A DNA stretch of 64,000 nt. Origin: Sva-07 sp963741755. Lineage in GTDB: Bacteria > Actinomycetota > Acidimicrobiia > Acidimicrobiales > Ilumatobacteraceae. The translations under genes were made by a program, and so were the position numbers. Within the stretch, counting starts at the first letter, position 1; each line of letters begins with the position of its first letter. The stretch is from contig CAVUJG010000001.1 in assembly GCA_963741755.1 (NCBI GenBank), positions 62,001 to 126,000 on the forward strand. Reading direction: 5' to 3'. The notes beneath the pieces are model-generated. The model saw only the letters and a program-made list of their open reading frames with translations. It had not been told where the DNA came from and ran no database searches. Of the stretch, positions 51,339 to 60,912 are shown one piece after another.

Positions 51339-52834
51339 TTCTGGTCCTCGATCACGGCTGCGACGTAGCGCTCGGGCTGCAGGAGGTCCTCGGCGGTGCG
51401 CTTCGAGTAGTCGTACAACGGCCCGGCGAAGATCATCAGCGCGACCGACAGCGCCACCACGGTCGTGGCAGCGCCGGTCATCAGACGCGGCACCCGCGAC
51501 TCGTCCGATGCGATCCACGACGCGATCGCCGGGTCCTCGGGTTCACCCCAGAAGACGCCGGACCAGATCCGCACCATCACGTACATCGTCAGGAGGCTGA
51601 CGATGAGGCTGACGGCCACGATCGCCCACTCGTCGGACTCGATGCCCGAGCCGATCAGCGCGAACTTGCCGACGAAACCGGAGAACGGTGGGAGTCCGGC
51701 AATGCTGAGCGCTGGCAGCGCGAACAGCACGGCGATCATCGGAGCGCTGCGCACGAGACCACCGATGCGCGACAACCGATCGGATCCGGCGCGCCGCTCG
51801 ACGAGGCCCGCAACCAGGAACAGCGCGGTCTTCACGACGATGTGGTGCACCACGTAGAACACCGCTGCGGCAATGCCGGCGAGGGTGAACAGCGCAAGCC
51901 CGAAGATCATGTAGCCGATGTGGCTGACGATGTGGAACGACAGCATGCGGCGCAGGTCGTCCTGCGCCAGGGCGCCGAGCACGCCGATCACCATCGTGAA
52001 CCCGGCGAGCACGAGCAGGAACGATCCTTGCTGCGCGTCGGGCGGGAACAGCAGCGTCTGCGAGCGGATGATCGCGTACACCCCGACCTTCGTGAGCAGC
52101 CCGGCGAAGACCGCCGTGATCGCCCCCGGTGCCGTGGGGTAGCTGTCGGGCAGCCAGAAGAACAACGGGAACAATCCGGCCTTGATACCGAACACAAGGA
52201 TCAGCAGCAGCGAGAACCCGGTGCGGACTCCGTCGGACAGTTCCGGGATGCGCTGGCTGAGTTCGGCCATGTTGACGGTGCCGGTCGCCGCGTAGATCAG
52301 CGCGAGCGCGGTGATGAAGAACGTCGATGCCACGAGGCTGATGACGACGTACGACATGCCCGAGCGGACCTGACCTGGGCGGCCGCCGAGGGTGAGCAGG
52401 ACGTAGCTGGCCACGAGCATCATCTCGAACGCGACGAACAGGTTGAACAGGTCGCCGGTGACGAAGCTCGCCGAGACCCCGGCCGCCAGCACCAGGTACA
52501 CCGGATTGAACGAGGCGTACCGCGACTCCTCGGCGCCCTGGCCGATGGCGTACACCAGCACCGACAGCAGTACCAGCGACGACACGACCAGCATCACCGC
52601 CGACAGCCGGTCGACCACCAGCGTGATGCCGAGCGGCACCTTCCATCCACCGGCTTGCATCACCAGCATCTCGCCGTCGTCGACGTCGACGAGCATCACG
52701 ACGCTCACGACCACGTTGATGGTCAGCGCGATCAGCGAGATGATGCGCTGCGCCCAACGCCACGGGGAGGTGAGCACGGCCAACGATGCGCCGAGCAACG
52801 GCAAGATCACGGGGAGGGGGACGAGGGCGTTCAC
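51335..52834 (-). CDS. mrpD: Mrp Na+/H+ antiporter subunit D
   Basis: 499 aa from GTG 52834, overlapping the mrpC stop. NuoM/NuoN-like proton-conducting subunit with about 14 helices: LFNLFVAFEMMLVASYVLLT, GIKAGLFPLFFWLPDSYPTA and LLTKVGVYAIIRSQTLLF (conserved Glu and Lys in helices 5, 7 and 8). Couples Na+ and H+ movement. Confidence 0.94.
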   Translation of the reverse strand: MNALVPLPVILPLLGASLAVLTSPWRWAQRIISLIALTINVVVSVVMLVDVDDGEMLVMQAGGWKVPLGITLVVDRLSAVMLVVSSLVLLSVLVYAIGQGAEESRYASFNPVYLVLAAGVSASFVTGDLFNLFVAFEMMLVASYVLLTLGGRPGQVRSGMSYVVISLVASTFFITALALIYAATGTVNMAELSQRIPELSDGVRTGFSLLLILVFGIKAGLFPLFFWLPDSYPTAPGAITAVFAGLLTKVGVYAIIRSQTLLFPPDAQQGSFLLVLAGFTMVIGVLGALAQDDLRRMLSFHIVSHIGYMIFGLALFTLAGIAAAVFYVVHHIVVKTALFLVAGLVERRAGSDRLSRIGGLVRSAPMIAVLFALPALSIAGLPPFSGFVGKFALIGSGIESDEWAIVAVSLIVSLLTMYVMVRIWSGVFWGEPEDPAIASWIASDESRVPRLMTGAATTVVALSVALMIFAGPLYDYSKRTAEDLLQPERYVAAVIEDQK

Positions 52835-53250
52835 CGCCGGTCCTCCTCTCGCGCTTGCTGGCGTTCGGCCTGCGCCTCTTCTTCGACCATCTGGTCGCCG
52901 TCGCGGCGACGAGCGATGAACCGGTCCTCGACATCGTCCTCGACGACGTCGTCGTGGGTGATCCGCCAGCTGCGGTAGCCGAGCGCGAGGAGGAATGCGG
53001 TGACGCCGAACGTGATCACGATCGAGGTGAGCGCGAGGGCCTGCGGGAGCGGGTCGGCGAAGTCGGTCGGGTCGGCGGTGCCGATGATCGGCGCTACGCC
53101 GCGACCGGTGCCCGAGGTGAGCAGCAGGATGTTCGAGCCGTGACCGATGAGACCCACCCCGATCAGGATGCGCGACAGCCGTCGTTGCAGAAGCAGGTAG
53201 GTGCCGGTGGCGAACAGGAACGCCGCTGCGAATGCGAGGAGCACGCTCAT
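52831..53250 (-). CDS. mrpC: Mrp Na+/H+ antiporter subunit C
   Basis: 139 aa. NuoK-like three-helix protein: LLLQRRLSRILIGVGLIGHG, SNILLLTSG and DPLPQALALTSIVITFGVTA are MnhC hallmarks. It has an acidic, Gln/Arg-rich C-terminal tail of about 40 residues longer than usual. Confidence 0.93.
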   Translation of the reverse strand: MSVLLAFAAAFLFATGTYLLLQRRLSRILIGVGLIGHGSNILLLTSGTGRGVAPIIGTADPTDFADPLPQALALTSIVITFGVTAFLLALGYRSWRITHDDVVEDDVEDRFIARRRDGDQMVEEEAQAERQQAREEDRR

Positions 53251-53783
53251 CGACGTACCCGCCCGCTGGCGCGACCGTTCGGCACGGGAGCGTCGTCGCT
53301 GCCGTCGTCGCTCGCATCGGGAGCGTTCGGAAGGTCCTCACCGAATGCGGCGAACGCCATCAGGATCAGTCCGATCACGACGAAGTCGACGCCGAGGTCG
53401 AACGTGAGCGCACTGGTGACCTTCACCTTGTCGAACACCGGCAAGTGGAACTCGACGTCGCCGTGTTCGAGGATCGTGCCGCCGAAGAGCAGCGGCACGA
53501 ACGCGGTGAACGCAGACAGGAACAGGCCGGTTCCGAGGATCACGTGTGGCGGAAGACGAAACGTCGAGCGAACGGCGGCTGCACCGCCGGACACGTACCG
53601 CAGCGCGAGCGCTGCTCCGACGACGAGGCCGCCGACGAAACCGCCACCCGGCCGGTTGTGGCCGGAGAACACGAAGTAGATGGCGAGCACCAGGATCGAC
53701 GGATAGAGGATCCGGATCGACGTGTCGAGGATGAGGATCCGCCGGTCGCGGGTGGCGCCGGTCGGCGACGTGGTGCGGCTCAT
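53247..53783 (-). CDS. mrpB: Mrp Na+/H+ antiporter subunit B
   Basis: 178 aa; ATG overlaps the mrpA stop (ATGA). ILYPSILVLAIYFVFSGHNR, PGGGFVGGLVVGAALALRYV and FDLGVDFVVIGLILMAF are the MnhB pattern, with an acidic C-terminal tail. Confidence 0.93.
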   Translation of the reverse strand: MSRTTSPTGATRDRRILILDTSIRILYPSILVLAIYFVFSGHNRPGGGFVGGLVVGAALALRYVSGGAAAVRSTFRLPPHVILGTGLFLSAFTAFVPLLFGGTILEHGDVEFHLPVFDKVKVTSALTFDLGVDFVVIGLILMAFAAFGEDLPNAPDASDDGSDDAPVPNGRASGRVRR

Positions 53784-56171
53784 CGCAACGCCTCGGGCAG
53801 CTTGGTGTCGTCGCCGACGTCGACGATCTCCTCGAACACCGGTGCGTCGACTTCGTCGCGGCGTCGTCCCGGTCGGGCGAGGCTGACCGCGCCGATCGCC
53901 GCCACGAGCAGCACCGTGATCTCGCCCATCGTGTCCCAACCGCGGAAGTCGACGAGGATCACGTTGACGACGTTGGCCCCCTTGCCCTTCGGCAACGAGT
54001 TCTCGATCATCACCTCCGACATCGAGGGCTCGTCGACGTCGGAGCGTGCGTTGCTCGCCGACAGGGCGAACACGAAGACCGCCACGCCAATGGCGCCGGC
54101 GACCGCGATCCGCATCGGCGCCGCGATCGCCGGCGCACGGTGACGCCACGAACGTGGCAGGAACCGCAGGACCAACACGAACAGCACGGTGCTGAGCGTC
54201 TCGATCGAGAACTGGGTGAGCGCCAGGTCGGGCGCTCCCTGCGCGACGTAGAGGCCGGCCATCGCGTACCCGACCGCCCCGAGCATGAGGGCTGCGGCGA
54301 TGCGGTGACGCACGATGCATGCGCCGAGGCCGGCGGCCACCATGATCGCCACCAGCGCGACGTGGGCGGGCGTCTCGATGAACTGCGGCAGCTGGTCGAG
54401 TTCCGAGGCGAACGCGGCGAGCGGCACGAGGGTGACGGTCAGCATGATCACGGCCAGGTAGATCGGCAGCGATCCGTTCTGGACTGTGGCGGTCACCCGG
54501 GTCGACACGACCGAGATCGAACGGAGCACGGCGAGGAATCCCTGCTCGGTCGACGGCACGGCACGCAGGCCGTGCGATGCTCGGGACTGCAGATCGGCGA
54601 CGGGAGCGCGCAGCACGGTGAGCGCGATTCCGCAGGCGATGATCACCGCCGACAACAGCAGCGCTGTGTTGAAGCCGGCGAACAACTCGACCGGCTTGGG
54701 CTCCGAGCCCGGATAGAGCGTGGTCGTCGCCGCTTCGATCAACCCGTCGACGAGGACCGGGGCGATCCCGAACAGCACCGTCGCGATCGACAGCACCACG
54801 GACGGGCCGACGAACACCGCCGACGGCGCGTGAGCATCGAGGGACACGACGGTGCGATCGCGTTCGCCGAACGAACCGAAGATGCCCAGGACGAAGCGGG
54901 CCGAGTAGGCGAACGTGAGGATCGACGCCAGACACGATCACGACGAGCGCTGCGGTGCCACCGGCGAAATCGCCGTACTCGACGTACCCGTCGAGCGCCT
55001 TCTCCTTCGCGATGAAACCGAACAGTGGCGGGAGTCCAGCCATCGACGCAGCGCTGATCACCGCGACGACCTTCACGACGCGCCACCCGGGTACCGCCGA
55101 GAACCCGTGGAGCTCGCGGATGTCGCGGGTGCCGGTCTCGTGGTCGACGATGCCGACCACCATGAACAATGCGGCCTTGAACGCTCCGTGGGCGAGGATC
55201 AGAACGATGCCGGCCTCGGCGATGTGATAGTCGCCGACGCCGAAGAGCAGCATCATGAACCCGAGTTGGCTGACGGTGCCGTACGCGAGCAGCAGTTTCA
55301 GGTCGTGCTGGCGAAGCGCCCGAAGACCGCCGACGAGCATCGTGGTGGCCCCGACGATCAGCACGAGCGCCCGCCAGCTGCCGGTGAGGGCGAACATCGG
55401 TGCGAGGCGCGCCACGAGGTAGACGCCCGCCTTGACCATCGTGGCCGAGTGCAGGTACGCACTCACCGGTGTCGGGGCGACCATGGCCGCCGGCAGCCAG
55501 CTGCTGAACGGTGCCTGCGCCGACTTGGTGAACGCGCCGATCAGCACCAGCACCAGGCCGGCATTGACCACCGCCCCCGAAGGTGGGTCGACCAGCAGTT
55601 CGGAGATCCGATAGGTGCCGCCGGCCTGGCCGATGATGATCAGCCCGGCGAGCATCGCCAATCCACCTGCGCCCGTGATGAAGATCGCCTGCAGGGCGGC
55701 GGCACGCGCTCGCGGATTGGTGTCGTCGTTGCCGATGAGGAGGTACGACGTGACCGACGTGAGCTCCCAGAAGATGAACAGCGCGATGAGCTGATCCGAC
55801 AGGACGACGCCGAGCATCGCCCCGGCGAACAGCGTGAGCACGCCGGCGAGGCGGGCGAGTCCGGGCTTGTCGTGGCTGAAGTAGCCGAGCGAGTACACGC
55901 AGATCAACAGGCCGATGCCGGACACGAGCGCCACCATCACGAGCGCGAAGGCGTCGAGGCGGAGGTCGATCGTGATGCCGAGTTGCTCGACCCAGGCGAA
56001 CGACTCGGTCACCGGTTCCCCGTCGATGACCGCGCTCGCTCGGGCCGCAGCCCAGATCACCGTCGCCAACGGCGGGACCGCCGCGACCAGGAACGCCCGC
56101 CGTCCCAGCGCGCGGCCGGCAGCGACGATGCCGATGCCGACGACGAGGTGGAGGGTGAGGAGGAAGAACAT
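53780..56171 (-). CDS. mrpA: Mrp Na+/H+ antiporter subunit A, frame interrupted near 54930
   Basis: NuoL-like N-terminal part (LSDQLIALFIFWELTSVTSY, FTKSAQAPFSSWLPAAMVAP, LHSATMVKAGVYLVARL) reads cleanly to TAALVVIVSG. One extra base near 54925-54933 breaks the frame. Without it the protein continues SILTFAYSARFVLGIFGSFG and into the MbhD/E-like C-terminus (GAPDLALTQFSIETLSTVLF, VNVILVDFRGWDTMGEITVL). Corrected length about 796 aa. First gene of the seven-gene antiporter operon. Confidence 0.92.
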
Positions 56172-56285
56172 CTGGCCGGGCCGACGATACGCGTTGCGTC
56201 GGCGAGCAGCCGCACTTCTCGACCGTGTTGTGCGTCGTGGTCGTTGTGCGTCGTGGTCGCTTTGGCCTGGTTACCGATCGGTAGC

Positions 56286-56291
56286 TAGCTT
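56286..56291 (+). promoter_or_regulatory. -10 box TAGCTT, leaderless-type
   Basis: Ends 6 nt before the ATG at 56298. Confidence 0.5.
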
Positions 56292-56297
56292 GCGCGT

Positions 56298-57149
56298 ATG
56301 GGAACGATCAGCACCGTTGGAATCATCGGATCCGGGATCATGGGCTCGGGCCTCGCCGAAGTCGCCGCCCGAGCAGGCTTCGACGTGGTCGTGCGCTCGC
56401 GCACGCAGGCCGGCGCGGACGCCGTGTTGCACGGCATCGATGCGGGACTCACCAAGCAGGTGGCTCGCGAGCGCCTGACCGAGGACGAGCGTCAGGCCAT
56501 CCTCGGGCGGATCTCGGTGACCGACGACCTGCACGGGCTCAAGGACTGCGACCTCGTGATCGAGAGCATCGTCGAGGACATGGCAACCAAACGCGAGCTG
56601 TTCGAGCACCTCGACCGCATCGTGAAGCCCGAGGCGATCATCGCCACGAACACCTCGACGCTCGCCGTCGTCGAGTTGGCGATGACCACCGAGCGCCCCG
56701 ACAAGGTGTGCGGCATCCACTTCTTCAACCCGGCACCGATGATGAAGCTCGTCGAGGTCATCAAGCCGCTGACGGCATCGGACGACACGATCACGACGGC
56801 TCTCGAGTTCGCCGCCGCCTGCGGCAAGGACGCCGTGCAGGTCGAGGATCGCGCCGGCTTCATCGTCAACGCACTGCTGTTCCCGTACCTCAACAACGCG
56901 ATCCGCATGTGGGAGAACGGCACGGCCTCGATGGACGACATCGACACGGCGATGATGGGCGGCTGCAACTTCCCGATGGGGCCGTTCGCACTCCTCGACC
57001 TCGTCGGCCTCGACACGTCGCTGGCGATCCTCGACGCGCTGTACGCCGAGTTCCGCGACCCGAACTTCGCCGCCGCCCCGGCATTGCGTCGCATGGTCGC
57101 CGCCGGCCAGCTCGGCCGCAAGACCAAGCACGGCTTCCGCTCCTACTGA
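56298..57149 (+). CDS. 3-hydroxybutyryl-CoA / 3-hydroxyacyl-CoA dehydrogenase
   Basis: 283 aa, the usual length of stand-alone enzymes. TVGIIGSGIMGSGLAEVAAR is the NAD loop. DCDLVIESIVEDMATKRELF, IIATNTSTLAVVELA, GIHFFNPAPMMKLVEVI (catalytic His) and RAGFIVNALLFPYLNNAIRM are family signatures. It interconverts acetoacetyl-CoA and 3-hydroxybutyryl-CoA, feeding fatty-acid or ethylmalonyl-CoA metabolism. The latter fits the mutase encoded downstream. Confidence 0.93.
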   Translation: MGTISTVGIIGSGIMGSGLAEVAARAGFDVVVRSRTQAGADAVLHGIDAGLTKQVARERLTEDERQAILGRISVTDDLHGLKDCDLVIESIVEDMATKRELFEHLDRIVKPEAIIATNTSTLAVVELAMTTERPDKVCGIHFFNPAPMMKLVEVIKPLTASDDTITTALEFAAACGKDAVQVEDRAGFIVNALLFPYLNNAIRMWENGTASMDDIDTAMMGGCNFPMGPFALLDLVGLDTSLAILDALYAEFRDPNFAAAPALRRMVAAGQLGRKTKHGFRSY

Positions 57150-57205
57150 ACCCGCCGAGCGTCACACGGTGCCGGGCCCGACGTGACGCTGCAACACTGA
57201 GGCGC

Positions 57206-57862
57206 GTGAGTCCGATCGAGCCGCCACCGTCGAGATTCGCGATGCCCGATCCGCTGGAGATCGCGCCCGGCGAGGACCTCGTCGCCATCGGCGCCGACCT
57301 CGAGCCGGGAACGCTGCTGGCCGCCTACCGCACCGGGCTGTTCCCGATGCCGGTCGACCCGCGCCGACGCCGCAGCAAGATGGCATGGTTCTCGCCCGAC
57401 CCGCGCGGCATCATCCCGCTCGACGGGCTCCACGTCAGCCGGTCGCTGCGGCGGAGCATGCGGCGATTCGAGGTGAGGATGGACACTCGGTTCACCGATG
57501 TCGTTCGGGCATGCGGCGACCCGAAGCGTCCGGGCCGCTGGATCACGAATCCGATCGTCGACGCGTACACCGCGCTGTTCGAACTCGGTTGGGGCCACTC
57601 GGTCGAGGTGTTCGACGATGGCGAGCTGGTCGGCGGGCTGTACGGGTTGCGGATCGAGCGGTTCTTTGCCGGCGAGGCGATGTTCCACACCGGGACGGAC
57701 GCATCGAAGGCCTCGCTCGTCGCCCTCGTCGACTGGCTGAACGACACCGGTGCCGAGCTGCTCGACGTCCAGTGGGTCACCGACCATCTCGCGACGCTCG
57801 GAGCCGTGGGAATTCCCCGCGCTGAGTACCTGGAGCGCCTCCGATCGGCCCTCACCCCCGAA
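57206..57862 (+). CDS. aat: Leucyl/phenylalanyl-tRNA--protein transferase, frame open beyond its normal end
   Basis: About 218 aa to the end of the conserved fold, GTG start. LVAIGADLEPGTLLAAYRTG, LFPMPVDPRRRRSKMAWFSP, GRWITNPIVDAYTALFELGW, VEVFDDGELVGGLYGL and FAGEAMFHTGTDASKASLVA are Aat signatures. It adds Leu/Phe to N-terminal Lys/Arg for the N-end rule. The conserved part ends YLERLRSALT, exactly where palindrome sequence begins. No in-frame stop follows until 60220, inside the mutase reading frame. Confidence 0.88.
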
Positions 57863-57978
57863 ATTCGGAGCCACGATCGCGCTGACGATGACCGCTCCGA
57901 ATTTTGGACGTGGCGACCAACACCACCGAAATTCGGAGCCACGATCGCGCTGAGCGCAACGGTGGCTCCGAATTTCGG
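57858..57978. repeat. Family 3 palindromes, two copies
   Basis: Copy 1 at 57858-57907 and copy 2 at 57926-57978 (68-bp step). Copy 2 has perfect 16-bp arms CCGAAATTCGGAGCCA / TGGCTCCGAATTTCGG. The loops share CGATCGCGCTGA. They start at the last conserved codons of aat. Confidence 0.92.
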
Positions 57979-58011
57979 GTGGGGGAGGCCGGACGGAGGG
58001 CGGAAAATACA

Positions 58012-58121
58012 CGGAGCGGGTGGTCCGCCACCACCCGCTCCGAGAGCTTCGCCGGCCGAATCCGCCATTCGGCCGGCGGGGTTCCCGCCAGAGGGGAAAC
58101 CTCATGGGAGCGGATCTCCCA
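58012..58121. other. Run of four further hairpins between aat and the mutase gene
   Basis: CGGAGCGGGTGGT-ccgcc-ACCACCCGCTCCG (58012-58042), GCCGGCCGAAT-ccgcc-ATTCGGCCGGC (58051-58077), an imperfect GGTTCCC / GGGGAAACC stem (about 58080-58102) and TGGGAG-cggat-CTCCCA (58105-58121). The first two share the loop CCGCC. Together with the two family 3 copies this gives six consecutive hairpins in 264 bp. Terminator, processed leader or structured RNA are all possible. Confidence 0.75.
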
Positions 58122-58210
58122 AGGGGGAGGGAGGAGATCCGGTCCGTTTGTCGTCCCGTGGGACGTTCAATTCTTCGGTCCGGATCGGCGTTGACTTGAG
58201 GACTTCTTGG

Positions 58211-60220
58211 ATGAGCGAGCACACTCTCATCATGAGTTCATCGAACGCCGGCGCCGAGGGCGCGTCCACCCAGCCAGTGCGTACGAAGGACCGTCCGTGG
58301 ATGATGCGGACCTACTCGGGCCATTCGAGCGCCGAAGCGTCGAACGAGCTGTACCGAACCAACCTCGCCAAGGGGCAGACCGGACTGTCGATTGCGTTCG
58401 ACCTGCCGACGCAGACCGGCTACGACCCCGACTCGCCGATGTCGAAGGGCGAGGTCGGCAAGGTCGGCGTGCCCGTCGCTCACCTCGGCCACATGCGCAC
58501 GCTGCTCGCCCAGATCCCGCCCGGACAGATGAACACGTCGATGACGATCAACGCGACCGCGGCGTGGCTGCTGGCGCTGTACGTCGCCAACGCCGAGGAG
58601 CAGGGGACTGCGTCGAACGAACTGCGCGGCACGACGCAGAACGACATCGTCAAGGAGTACCTGTCACGCGGCACCTACATCTTCCCGCCGGGGCCGTCGC
58701 GGCGTCTGATCGTCGACATGGTGGCGTGGTGCGCCGAGCACGCACCGCTGTGGAATCCGATGAACGTGTGCTCGTACCACCTGCAAGAGGCGGGCGCGAC
58801 GCCCGAGCAGGAGATCGCCTATTCGATGGCGACGGCGATCGGCGTGCTCGACGCCGTACGCGATTCGGGCCAGGTGTCGCCCGAGCAGTTCAGCCAGGTG
58901 TTCGGCTCGATCTCGTTCTTCGTCAACGCCGGGATCCGCTTCGTCGAGGAGGTCTGCAAGCTGCGGGCGATGACCGACATGTGGGAGCAGATCGGTCGCG
59001 AGCGCTACGGCGTCACCGACGACAAGGCGCTGCGATTCCGTTACGGCGTTCAGGTCAACTCGCTCGGGCTGACCGAAGCGCAGCCGGAGAACAACGTGCA
59101 GCGCATCGTGTTGGAGATGCTCGCCGTCACCCTGTCGAAGCGGGCGCGGGCGCGATCGGTGCAGTTGCCGGCGTGGAACGAAGCGCTCGGGCTCCCGCGC
59201 CCGTGGGATCAGCAGTGGTCGCTGCGGATGCAGCAGGTGCTGGCCTTCGAGACCGACCTGTTGGAGTACGACGACATCTTCGACGGCTCGACCGTGATCG
59301 AGGGGCGCACCGAGGAACTGCGGGCGGCGGCGCAGGCCGAACTCGATGACGTGTTGGAGATGGGCGGCGCCTTCGAGGCGGTCGAGACGTTGAAGTCGCG
59401 ATTGGTCACGTCGATGGCGGCGCGGACGCGTCGGATCGAGGCCGGCGAGCAGATCGTCGTCGGCGTCAACGAGTTCGTCGAGGCGGCCGAGTCGCCACTC
59501 GGCGGTGACGGCGCGATCCTCAAGGTCGATCCGGCGATCGAGCGACAGTTGGTCGGCGACCTGGCCGAATGGCGATCGGTTCGCGACCAGGCGGTGGTCG
59601 ATGCGGCACTGGTCGAGCTACGGGCCGCGGCCGAGTCGGGCGACAACGTGATGCCGCCGTCGATCGCGCTCGCACGTGCGGGCGGCACGACCGGCGAGTG
59701 GGGCGACGTGATGCGTTCAGTGTTCGGCGAGTACCGGGCGCCGACCGGCGTCAGCGGCGCCACGGGGTCGGCGCAGGGTCTCGGCGAGGTCGTCGAGTTC
59801 GTGAAGTCGATGGCGGGTGGACCGCCGAAGTTCCTCGTCGCCAAACCCGGCCTCGACGGACATTCGAACGGTGCGGAGCAGATTGCCGTGGCGGCCCGCG
59901 ACTCGGGCATGGAGGTCGTGTACTCGGGCATCCGGTCGACGCCCGAACAGATCGCCGCGTCGGCGCGCGACGAGGATCCCGATGTGATCGGGTTGTCGAT
60001 TCTGTCGGGTTCGCATCTCGACCTGGTCCCCGACGTGCTCGGCCACCTGAAGGCGATGGGCGTCGAAGCACCGGTGATCGTCGGCGGCATCATCCCCGAA
60101 GACGACCGTCCCCGTCTGGCCGAGATGGGCATCGCCGCCGTCTACACCCCCAAGGACTTCCAGCTCGCCAAGATCATGCGCGACGTTGCCGACCTCGCCG
60201 TCGCCCACCGCGCCCCCTGA
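58211..60220 (+). CDS. ecm: Ethylmalonyl-CoA mutase (B12-dependent, MeaA type)
   Basis: 669 aa from ATG 58211 (a second ATG at 58232). The sequence RPWMMRTYSGHSSAEASNEL, LSIAFDLPTQTGYDPDSPMS, QMNTSMTINATAAWLLALYV and WNPMNVCSYHLQEAGATPEQ follows the MeaA/Ecm subfamily rather than methylmalonyl-CoA mutase. The C-terminal cobalamin domain has KPGLDGHSNGAEQIAVAARD (DxHxxG) and GLSILSGSHLDLVPDVLGHL. It converts (2R)-ethylmalonyl-CoA to methylsuccinyl-CoA in the ethylmalonyl-CoA pathway. The crotonyl-CoA carboxylase/reductase gene is not in the window. Confidence 0.9.
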   Translation: MSEHTLIMSSSNAGAEGASTQPVRTKDRPWMMRTYSGHSSAEASNELYRTNLAKGQTGLSIAFDLPTQTGYDPDSPMSKGEVGKVGVPVAHLGHMRTLLAQIPPGQMNTSMTINATAAWLLALYVANAEEQGTASNELRGTTQNDIVKEYLSRGTYIFPPGPSRRLIVDMVAWCAEHAPLWNPMNVCSYHLQEAGATPEQEIAYSMATAIGVLDAVRDSGQVSPEQFSQVFGSISFFVNAGIRFVEEVCKLRAMTDMWEQIGRERYGVTDDKALRFRYGVQVNSLGLTEAQPENNVQRIVLEMLAVTLSKRARARSVQLPAWNEALGLPRPWDQQWSLRMQQVLAFETDLLEYDDIFDGSTVIEGRTEELRAAAQAELDDVLEMGGAFEAVETLKSRLVTSMAARTRRIEAGEQIVVGVNEFVEAAESPLGGDGAILKVDPAIERQLVGDLAEWRSVRDQAVVDAALVELRAAAESGDNVMPPSIALARAGGTTGEWGDVMRSVFGEYRAPTGVSGATGSAQGLGEVVEFVKSMAGGPPKFLVAKPGLDGHSNGAEQIAVAARDSGMEVVYSGIRSTPEQIAASARDEDPDVIGLSILSGSHLDLVPDVLGHLKAMGVEAPVIVGGIIPEDDRPRLAEMGIAAVYTPKDFQLAKIMRDVADLAVAHRAP

Positions 60221-60318
60221 GCCGAGCAGCTGCCTGCGTCCTCCGAGCCGGGTTCAGGTTTGCCTCCTGGCCGAGTCGGAAACGGTGGGACAACGACCAC
60301 CGCACCCGGAGGACTCAC

Positions 60319-60903
60319 ATGACCCGCATCGCATTCGTACTCGGCAACGACTTCGAGGACGCCGAATTCGAGACACCACACACCACTTTGCTGAAAAACC
60401 AACTCGACGTCGACGTCATCGGCGTCGACCTCGACGACGTCACCGGTAAGCACGGGACGAACGTCTCGATCGACAAGTCGATCGACGACGCGGCCGCCCA
60501 GGACTACGACGTCCTCGTGATTCCGGGTGGCTTCTCACCGGACCATCTGCGCACCGACGATCGAATGGTCCGCTTCGTCAAGGCGTTCGCCGACCAGGAC
60601 AAGGTGATCGCCGCTGTATGTCATGGGCCGAGTCTGTTGATCGAGGCCGGTCTCGTCGACGGCAAGACGATGACGTCGTGGCCCTCGATTCGCACCGATC
60701 TCCGAAACGCTGGTGCCGAGGTGGTCGATCGTGAAGTGGTCGTCGACGGAAAATTGATCACTTCGCGCAACCCCGACGACCTGCCCGCTTTCACCGACAA
60801 AATCCTCGCAACGATCGGCGAACTCGATACCGACGAGGTCGGTGACGGGCCGACACGCACCGGCGATGACGTACTCGGCGCGGGCAACTCGTTCACCGCC
60901 TGA
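60319..60903 (+). CDS. DJ-1/PfpI-family protein
   Basis: 194 aa; GGAGG lies 8 nt before the ATG, one of the few strong Shine-Dalgarno starts here. IAFVLGNDFEDAEFETPHTT, VLVIPGGFSPDHLRTDDRMV, VIAAVCHGPSLLIEAGLVDG (nucleophile Cys in AVCHGP) and LITSRNPDDLPAFTDKIL are the YhbO/PfpI pattern. Such proteins act in deglycation/glyoxal stress or as proteases. The acidic C-terminal 25 residues are an extra tail. Confidence 0.9.
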   Translation: MTRIAFVLGNDFEDAEFETPHTTLLKNQLDVDVIGVDLDDVTGKHGTNVSIDKSIDDAAAQDYDVLVIPGGFSPDHLRTDDRMVRFVKAFADQDKVIAAVCHGPSLLIEAGLVDGKTMTSWPSIRTDLRNAGAEVVDREVVVDGKLITSRNPDDLPAFTDKILATIGELDTDEVGDGPTRTGDDVLGAGNSFTA

Positions 60904-60912
60904 CGGCGATTC

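Noticed and set aside
57863..58210. Cobalamin riboswitch upstream of the mutase
   Set aside because: Many hairpins but no recognisable B12-box core.
58211..60220. Methylmalonyl-CoA mutase
   Set aside because: The sequence follows the ethylmalonyl-CoA mutase (MeaA) pattern, for example TYSGHSSAEASNEL and AFDLPTQTGYD, and is a single chain of about 670 aa. The MeaA assignment fits better.
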